From Bacteroidota bacterium (GTDB taxonomy: Bacteria; Bacteroidota; Bacteroidia; Bacteroidales; CAJPTX01), in NCBI GenBank assembly GCA_002748015.1, contig PDRH01000049.1, forward strand, positions 1 through 5,173: a stretch of 5,173 nucleotides of DNA, read 5' to 3'. The notes beneath the pieces are model-generated. The model did no database searches. It saw nothing but the letters and a program-made list of their open reading frames with translations, and was not told where the DNA came from. Positions 1 through 3,131 of this stretch are shown in pieces (positions within the stretch are counted from its first letter, which is position 1; each line of letters starts with the position of its first letter). A program made the translations under genes and the position numbers.

Positions 1-25
1 TAGGGTAATGGATAGTAAAGTAAGC

Positions 26-30
26 GGAGG
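26..30 (+). promoter_or_regulatory. Shine-Dalgarno sequence GGAGG
   Basis: A GGAGG motif, in the context GCGGAGGAA, ends 9 bases before the ATG at 40. An in-frame TAA at 16-18 closes the frame upstream, so this site fixes the start at 40 rather than at the second Met (codon 4). Strong Shine-Dalgarno sequences are uncommon in Bacteroidota, and none of the other genes here has one this clear. Confidence 0.7.
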
Positions 31-39
31 AACAACGTT

Positions 40-969
40 ATGCCTAACATGCTAAGCTTTGCGGAGTGGACCGGCTTCGCCCCAGGGGGAGAATACGAGG
101 AGAATCCCGTGGCAAGGGAGCATTTCCCCAATAACCCGAAATGGGTGCGTGCCATCTCACGCCTCGCCGCCAGGGCCAAACGCCCCATGGTGGAGATAGA
201 GCTAGACGAAGTAGCCGTGGTCGCCCTGACCGACAGCAAGTTTGGCGGGGTACCCTACCTCCCATTCGATGCTGAAGTACCCACCTCGTCCACGGGAGAG
301 CAGCTGGCCCTCCTGGCGCAGGTGAACTGCGAGCAGCTACCGGCCAATGGCCTCTACCCCGAGCGGGGAATCCTCCAGTTCTGGATAGGGCGGGATGAGC
401 AGTACGGCCTGGATGAGGATGATCTAACCTCCGGCTCGGGAAGTTGCGTTATTTACCACAAGTACGTGAACGAGGCCGTGACCAAGGATCATGTCCTCCA
501 GAAGTATCGTATGCCCACGCCGGGTTCTGAAGCCTACCCCATGCAGATGGTGCATGGCTATAGGATGATCTTCACCCCCGGCCACTGCGAGCTGAGCTGC
601 GACGACTACGTCTTTAATCCCCTAGTCAAGGCGGCCTTTGCTGATGAGGGTATTAAATTTGACCCCGAGGAGGACTACGACCACGAGCTATGGGACAAGT
701 TCAACGACTGCATCCACGAGCTATTCCTACCCGACTACGTCCGTATAGGGGGCTTCCCAGCCTTCTGCGATGATGACCCCCGCCCCGGGCAGTACGAGGG
801 CTATACCGTCCCCCTCCTCGCCATCGGCTCGCACGACCTCGTGGAGTTTGCCGACCTTGCCGAGGTCAACTTCCTGATACGCCCGGACCAGCTGGAACGG
901 GAGGACTTCCGCCAGGTGCTCTACTACTGGGATGAACTGATAGAGGACGAGGAGGATGGGGAGTTTTAG
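40..969 (+). CDS. YwqG-like DUF1963 family protein, function unknown
   Basis: A 309-residue acidic protein with no signal peptide or membrane segment, so probably cytoplasmic. It carries a run of motifs that I recognise from the DUF1963 (Bacillus YwqG-like) family. These are SKFGGVPYLP at residues 66-75, LLAQVNCEQLP at 91-101, GILQFWIGRDEQYGLD at 110-125, VIYH at 137-140, IGGFPAFCDDDPR at 236-248, and the C-terminal DFRQVLYYWDEL at 289-300. The length is near that of full members, and the motif order is intact from start to end, so the gene looks whole. The biochemical role of the family is unknown. In Bacillus subtilis ywqG lies beside a secreted LXG-toxin cluster, which makes an immunity-like or accessory role conceivable, but nothing here shows it. 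The gene stands alone: the next gene on this strand begins 429 bases later, beyond a repeat-bearing spacer. The family call is confident and the function is open. Confidence 0.88.
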   Translation: MPNMLSFAEWTGFAPGGEYEENPVAREHFPNNPKWVRAISRLAARAKRPMVEIELDEVAVVALTDSKFGGVPYLPFDAEVPTSSTGEQLALLAQVNCEQLPANGLYPERGILQFWIGRDEQYGLDEDDLTSGSGSCVIYHKYVNEAVTKDHVLQKYRMPTPGSEAYPMQMVHGYRMIFTPGHCELSCDDYVFNPLVKAAFADEGIKFDPEEDYDHELWDKFNDCIHELFLPDYVRIGGFPAFCDDDPRPGQYEGYTVPLLAIGSHDLVEFADLAEVNFLIRPDQLEREDFRQVLYYWDELIEDEEDGEF

Positions 970-1015
970 CATCACCTTGCCCCTGTCGGTGTAACCAATC
1001 GGTGGTGTGGCCCCC

Positions 1016-1061
1016 TGCAGCCCGTAGGCGTAGCGACTTATTGCTATGTCTACGGGTTGTA
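1016..1061 (+). repeat. Palindromic repeat copy 1, long hairpin
   Basis: The arms at 1016-1034 and 1043-1061 pair over 19 positions around an 8-base loop (GACTTATT). Fifteen pairs are Watson-Crick and four are G-T (1017-1060, 1020-1057, 1028-1049, 1030-1047). In all four the G is on the left arm, so the hairpin is continuous as plus-strand RNA but would have four A-C mismatches as minus-strand RNA. The left arm recurs at 1184-1204 with 19 of 21 bases identical. No T-tract follows, so it is not a standard terminator. It could be a REP- or MITE-like element. Confidence 0.65.
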
Positions 1062-1123
1062 TTTGTTTCCATTAGCTACAGCCCAATCCCAATATGGTTT
1101 ATTAGCCTTACGTCGAGCCGTCT

Positions 1124-1133
1124 GCCGCTATGC
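1124..1133 (-). repeat. Inverted fragment of the same palindromic repeat
   Basis: GCCGCTATGC is the exact reverse complement of GCATAGCGGC at 1193-1202 in repeat copy 2. It matches the right arm expected of an intact palindrome, and the base pattern continues partially afterwards (GTTA where CTA is expected). Ten bases alone could be chance. Its position between the two larger copies makes a relic more likely. Confidence 0.4.
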
Positions 1134-1183
1134 GTTATTAGCACGAGGTAAATGCCCCCGATTCGGCGCATTGGATTGCAGGT

Positions 1184-1216
1184 AGCCCGTAGGCATAGCG
1201 GCTTGCCGCAAGCCTA
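1184..1216 (+). repeat. Palindromic repeat copy 2, right arm decayed
   Basis: AGCCCGTAGGCATAGCGGCTT (1184-1204) differs from copy 1 (1019-1039) at only two bases, both G/A transitions. The right half still pairs in part: TAGGC 1190-1194 with GCCTA 1212-1216, and GCGG 1198-1201 with CCGC 1206-1209 around a CTTG loop. After that the expected CTACGGG arm is lost. Together the copies suggest an ancestral palindrome near CCCGTAGGCATAGCGGC plus its complement. The repeat family is not one I can name. Confidence 0.55.
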
Positions 1217-1243
1217 GAATGGAGAATATATACAAACCTAATT

Positions 1244-1265
1244 GGGGTTTTAAACCCCCTCTTTT
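1244..1265 (+). terminator. Possible intrinsic terminator
   Basis: GGGGTTTTAAACCCC (1244-1258) is a perfect inverted repeat about a single central T. It is followed by CCT, a C and four Ts (1262-1265). The T-tract is short and interrupted, and the site lies 275 bases past the stop of the DUF1963 gene, so it may end a long 3' transcript or may be fortuitous. It would insulate the three-gene operon that follows. Confidence 0.4.
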
Positions 1266-1307
1266 CCAACCACTTCAGCCTCATAGATGCAGTTTCCTTC
1301 CCTCAGA

Positions 1308-1337
1308 TTTGGCCGTTAAAAAAAAACACCACATTTG
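1308..1337 (+). promoter_or_regulatory. Possible Bacteroidota-type promoter for the secreted-protein operon
   Basis: CACATTTG at 1330-1337 matches the Bacteroidota -7 consensus TAnnTTTG except for its first base. A TTTG at 1308-1311 could serve as the -33 element with an 18-base spacer, slightly shorter than the usual 19-21. An A-run lies between them. Transcription would begin near 1342, leaving a leader of roughly 57 bases with a weak hairpin (1356-1377) before the ATG at 1399. CAGATTTG at 1304-1311 is an alternative -7 box. Confidence 0.35.
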
Positions 1338-1398
1338 CAGCACTGGAAGGCAATACCCGCGAAGCCGTAAGAGCGGGGGTAGTAAAAACTAGCGAGTT

Positions 1399-1767
1399 AT
1401 GAGGAAAGCTATTGTTCTATTGTCCTTAATCATGACCATGGCTGTGGGGCAGTCTATGGCCATAAAGACCTATGGGGGAGTGGCCTATTCGTCCAAGTAT
1501 GGTAAGGTGAATGTTGATTTCGCTTCCGAGCCAGAAGACGGAGGGGTCACGCTGTCGATACAGAATAATCGTTCCAGGGAGATTTCGTCTCTCAGGGTAT
1601 CTGTCGTTGCGATGAAAGGCTATAGCGACCGCAAGGTGCTATGCGATGATATCGTACGGGTTTCGCTGGAGCCCGGGGAAGAGGTGGAGAAGTTCTTCTA
1701 TTTCACTGGGAGTATACCGGAGTGGGCTACAAAGCTCAATGTGGAAGTCTCCCAGGTTAAGTACTAA
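1399..1767 (+). CDS. Small secreted beta-rich protein, FxLYD-like look
   Basis: A 122-residue protein with a classical Sec signal peptide: MRK, a hydrophobic core to about residue 16, and a likely signal peptidase I site after SMA (residue 21). The mature part of about 100 residues alternates hydrophobic and polar residues as beta strands do. It contains VTLSIQNNRSREISSLRVSVVA (residues 50-71, V50 to A71, key N56 and N57) and SLEPGEEVEKFFYF (89-102). That pattern, an Asn-rich turn followed by strands and a 'L-x-PGE' turn, recalls FxLYD and related immunoglobulin-fold extracytoplasmic domains; this is an impression, not a family assignment. It has a single cysteine, C82, and no lipobox, so the product is probably periplasmic or secreted. 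It is the first of three tightly packed genes; the next starts 14 bases after its stop. I see no Shine-Dalgarno sequence, as is common in this phylum. Specific function unknown. Confidence 0.75.
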   Translation: MRKAIVLLSLIMTMAVGQSMAIKTYGGVAYSSKYGKVNVDFASEPEDGGVTLSIQNNRSREISSLRVSVVAMKGYSDRKVLCDDIVRVSLEPGEEVEKFFYFTGSIPEWATKLNVEVSQVKY

Positions 1768-1781
1768 ACTCTTGTTGCGCT

Positions 1782-2021
1782 ATGTTGAAGAGATTGTTTG
1801 TGGCCTTGATGGCAATAGTGCTTTCGTATACCCTCTTAGTGTCTTGCAGTGCATTGGGGGATGCTGCAGTTGGGTTCAGTCAGGGTTATAATTCCGGTAG
1901 CCAGGGATACTCGTATATCGGAAATACCAGCTCAGAGAGTAGATGCCGGAAGCTGGCTATAGAGTATGGGTGCGATGCCTACCATTGGTATCCGTCTACT
2001 GGCAATTGCATGGGTAAATAG
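1782..2021 (+). CDS. Short cysteine-containing lipoprotein, PAN-like C-terminus
   Basis: A 79-residue protein with a lipoprotein signal: MLKR, a hydrophobic core, then the lipobox LVSC with the lipidated cysteine at residue 22. Mature length is only 58 residues. A Gly/Ser/Tyr-rich linker (about 30-50) leads to a C-terminal module with C55, C64 and C76. The stretch GCDAYHWYPSTGNC (63-76) resembles the end of PAN/Apple domains, where a G-C-x-A-[FY] strand is followed by a turn and a final cysteine; here only about half of such a domain exists. C22 carries lipid, so the three remaining cysteines leave one unpaired unless it bonds a partner. The residues after C22 (SALGD) lack the acidic run typical of the Bacteroidota surface-export signal, so an inner leaflet location facing the periplasm is the simpler guess. 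It lies between two other small exported proteins and is probably cotranscribed with them. Function unknown. Confidence 0.7.
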   Translation: MLKRLFVALMAIVLSYTLLVSCSALGDAAVGFSQGYNSGSQGYSYIGNTSSESRCRKLAIEYGCDAYHWYPSTGNCMGK

Positions 2022-2045
2022 TGGTTTAATCTAAAACGTATAGTA

Positions 2046-2417
2046 ATGAAGAGGTTTATTCTAGCCATGGTGGTGGCACTTGGTGTATTTGCAGGTAGTG
2101 CGTCCGCTGCGACCAAGGATGGGGTGTCTGTCAATATTGCCGGCGTTTCGCAGGATTATAGCAATGGGTGGCTCACAATAAAAGTGAAGTTGAAAATTAA
2201 AGACCGCCCCGATAAGCATACCACGGTCTACTATACTGTTTGCCCGAAGGGGATGGATTGGCTAGACCGCTTGATTAGCTGTAAGCAGGGGAGTCACTAT
2301 GATGGCGGTGAGGAGATCGTTACATTCAGCTGCAAGGTAAGCGAGGACCAGAAAGAGATGCAGTGCAATGCCGCCTACTTCGATGTAGAGATAACGGGGG
2401 TTGATATTCATCAGTAG
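2046..2417 (+). CDS. Small secreted four-cysteine protein, function unknown
   Basis: A 123-residue protein with a clear Sec signal peptide: MKRF, a hydrophobic stretch, and a signal peptidase I site after SASA (residue 21). The mature part of about 102 residues is rich in predicted beta strands (VSVNIAGV, WLTIKVKLKIK, TTVYYTV, YFDVEITGV) and has four cysteines, C66, C79, C96 and C107. The even number fits two disulfides in an oxidising periplasm. It resembles the first gene of the set (1399-1767) in length, signal-peptide layout and a C-terminal strand of the form VEV/VEI, but I see no alignable sequence identity, so common ancestry is unproven. The start codon lies 24 bases after the lipoprotein gene's stop, and a strong terminator follows 25 bases after its own stop, marking it as the last gene of the operon. 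Its base composition is lower in G+C than pnp (25 of 60 at 2161-2220, against 43 of 60 at 4441-4500). Confidence 0.72.
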   Translation: MKRFILAMVVALGVFAGSASAATKDGVSVNIAGVSQDYSNGWLTIKVKLKIKDRPDKHTTVYYTVCPKGMDWLDRLISCKQGSHYDGGEEIVTFSCKVSEDQKEMQCNAAYFDVEITGVDIHQ

Positions 2418-2441
2418 GCTGCGTCTCTAGGCTAATAGATT

Positions 2442-2471
2442 AGTGCCGGGGGCATGCCCTCGGCACTTTTT
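2442..2471 (+). terminator. Strong intrinsic terminator of the secreted-protein operon
   Basis: AGTGCCGGGGGC (2442-2453) pairs with GCCCTCGGCACT (2456-2467) over 12 positions with one G-T wobble (2449-2460) and a very tight AT centre. The Ts at 2467-2471 form the tail. On the minus strand the hairpin is followed by AATCTATT, which is only weakly T-rich, so termination should be mainly rightward. Confidence 0.88.
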
Positions 2472-2474
2472 GCC

Positions 2475-2564
2475 TTACCCTTTCAGCCCCTCGACCTCCT
2501 CCTCGCTCAGCCCGGTAATTACGGCTATCTCCGCCACGCTAACGTGCGCCAGGCAGGGTCCCAT
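2475..2564 (-). pseudogene. Fossil C-terminus resembling Rpn/PD-(D/E)XK transposase-like protein
   Basis: Read on the minus strand, 29 codons end in TAA and close with VAEIAVITGLSEEEVEGLKG. This has the form of the C-terminal tail common in Rpn (recombination-promoting nuclease, PD-(D/E)XK transposase-like) proteins of Bacteroidota: a short helix 'S-x-E-x-I-A-x-x-T-G-L-S-x-E-E-I/V-E-x-L'. An in-frame TAG lies just two codons upstream of the ATG at 2564-2562, so the frame is closed. In the next frame, 2592-2575 reads GEEGEG, a faint echo of the Glu/Gly repeats that precede this tail in such proteins, which fits a frameshifted remnant. The nuclease core is absent. The resemblance is short, so this is a plausible relic rather than a certain one. 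It could also be a chance frame. Confidence 0.45.
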
Positions 2565-2654
2565 GGTCTACCGCTCCTTCGCCCTCCTCCCCCGTCAACC
2601 TACAAAAAACAAGCGCATGCGGGAGTCGCTTACTAACTATCCCAAAAATTCTAC

Positions 2655-2662
2655 TACCTTTG
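2655..2662 (+). promoter_or_regulatory. rpsO promoter -7 box
   Basis: TACCTTTG matches the Bacteroidota -7 consensus TAnnTTTG exactly and lies 48 bases before the rpsO start. No good TTTG -33 element is visible 19-21 bases upstream, though many strong promoters in this phylum rely mainly on the -7 box. Transcription should begin around 2667-2669, giving a leader of about 43 bases. Confidence 0.65.
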
Positions 2663-2677
2663 CGCCATTATTTGTAG

Positions 2678-2697
2678 TACGCCCTGCGTAGCGGGGC
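2678..2697 (+). promoter_or_regulatory. Structured rpsO leader, possible S15 autoregulatory site
   Basis: Two hairpins overlap and exclude each other. One is TACGC (2678-2682) with GCGTA (2686-2690) around CCT. The other, stronger one is GCCCTGC (2681-2687) with GCGGGGC (2691-2697) around GTA, with a U-G pair (2685-2693) next to G-C (2686-2692). The hairpin ends 13 bases before the ATG, in the space where a ribosome would load, and a run of six Ts abuts the start. S15 represses its own translation in several phyla through different leader RNAs, often at G-U/G-C pairs. That this leader does so is inference. Confidence 0.35.
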
Positions 2698-2710
2698 AAA
2701 ATGCTTTTTT

Positions 2711-2983
2711 ATGAATTACTTGACACCTGAGCAGAAACAGGAGATTTTTGGTCAGTACGGAAAGTCTAAGCAGGACTCCGGCTCCCCTGAGAGCCAGATA
2801 GCCCTCTTTACCGCCCGTATCAACCACCTCACGGAGCATTTGCGCACCCACAAGAAGGACTACGCCACGCAGCGTTCCCTTCTGAAGATGGTAGGTCGAC
2901 GTCGTCGCCTATTGAAGTACCTACGGGAGAACGACATCGAGAGGTATCGTGCCATCCTAAAGGCGCTAAACCTCAGAAGATAG
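2711..2983 (+). CDS. rpsO: Small ribosomal subunit protein S15
   Basis: A 90-residue protein, the normal length for S15, which binds the central domain of 16S rRNA (helices 20-22) early in 30S assembly and contributes to bridge B4 with the large subunit. The family signature is complete: DSGSPESQIALFTARI from residue 22, HLTEHLRTHKKD (39-50), then MVGRRRRLLKYL (60-71). Residues known to contact rRNA in the family are seen as Q29, R36, H43 and D50. The serine usual three residues after that aspartate is a threonine here (T53), a conservative change. The first Met at 2711 gives the standard N-terminus; no Shine-Dalgarno is present. The gene has its own promoter box and a terminator right after the stop, so it appears largely monocistronic despite lying next to pnp. 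Function certain. Confidence 0.98.
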   Translation: MNYLTPEQKQEIFGQYGKSKQDSGSPESQIALFTARINHLTEHLRTHKKDYATQRSLLKMVGRRRRLLKYLRENDIERYRAILKALNLRR

Positions 2984-2990
2984 GAGAACC

Positions 2991-3018
2991 ATGGCCTGCC
3001 CTAGGGCAGGCCATTTTT
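2991..3018 (+). terminator. rpsO intrinsic terminator, perfect palindrome
   Basis: The 24 bases at 2991-3014 (ATGGCCTGCCCT plus its exact complement) form a perfect palindrome, followed by TTTTATTTA. It begins 7 bases after the rpsO stop codon. In practice the central four or so bases will be the loop. It separates rpsO from pnp, though partial readthrough into pnp is possible because I see no consensus promoter in 3023-3131. Confidence 0.9.
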
Positions 3019-3131
3019 ATTTACCCACCACCCCGAAGCCCCCTAACCCCATCGCCACCTACCCCAAAAGTGCACATCATTCCTCCCGCCGCATAAGCAT
3101 ATAACGCCCACCAGCAGCAAAACAAAGCAAT

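Larger units (their letters stand above)
970..1398. other. Non-coding spacer with palindromic repeats and hairpins
   Basis: There is no convincing gene in these 429 bases. They hold a long wobble-rich hairpin (1016-1061), an inverted 10-base fragment of the same repeat (1124-1133), a small interrupted hairpin AATGC/GCATT (1151-1172) and a second, decayed repeat copy (1184-1216). After these come a possible terminator (1244-1265), a possible promoter (1308-1337) with an A-rich tract at 1318-1326 between its two boxes, and a weak leader hairpin CCCGC/GCGGG at 1356-1377 ahead of the next gene. ATTAGC occurs three times (1071, 1101, 1137), the last two within TTATTAGC. The density of inverted repeats suggests a nest of short mobile or structural repeats, or a structured RNA. 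Confidence 0.6.

Noticed and set aside
970..1007. CATCACC/GGTGGTG inverted repeat just after the DUF1963 stop, considered as its terminator
   Set aside because: The stem is 7 positions with one wobble around a loop of more than 20 bases and has no T-tract, so it is not a credible intrinsic terminator.
1071..1142. Three ATTAGC repeats at 1071, 1101 and 1137, considered as operator or iteron sites
   Set aside because: The core is only 6 bases, the spacing is uneven (30 and 36), and no gene starts nearby, so chance is sufficient.
1219..1392. Plus-strand frame of 57 codons starting MENIYKPNWGFK and ending 6 bases before the first secreted-protein gene
   Set aside because: It overlaps the possible terminator, the A-tract and the possible promoter. 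It is Pro/Lys/Arg-rich without any recognisable motif or ribosome-binding site. It could be a leader peptide, but nothing supports that.
1646..1891. Plus-strand frame of 81 codons bridging the first and second secreted-protein genes
   Set aside because: It overlaps the 3' end of one gene and the signal-peptide region of the next in another frame. The two real genes have clear export signals, and this one has none.
2443..2691. Plus-strand frames of 82 and 60 codons beginning in the terminator hairpin
   Set aside because: Both start within the terminator stem and run through the relic and rpsO promoter region; their translations are Pro/Ser-rich with no motif.
2654..2851. Minus-strand frame of 65 codons
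   Set aside because: It is antisense to the rpsO promoter, leader and N-terminal half, where the plus-strand gene is certain.
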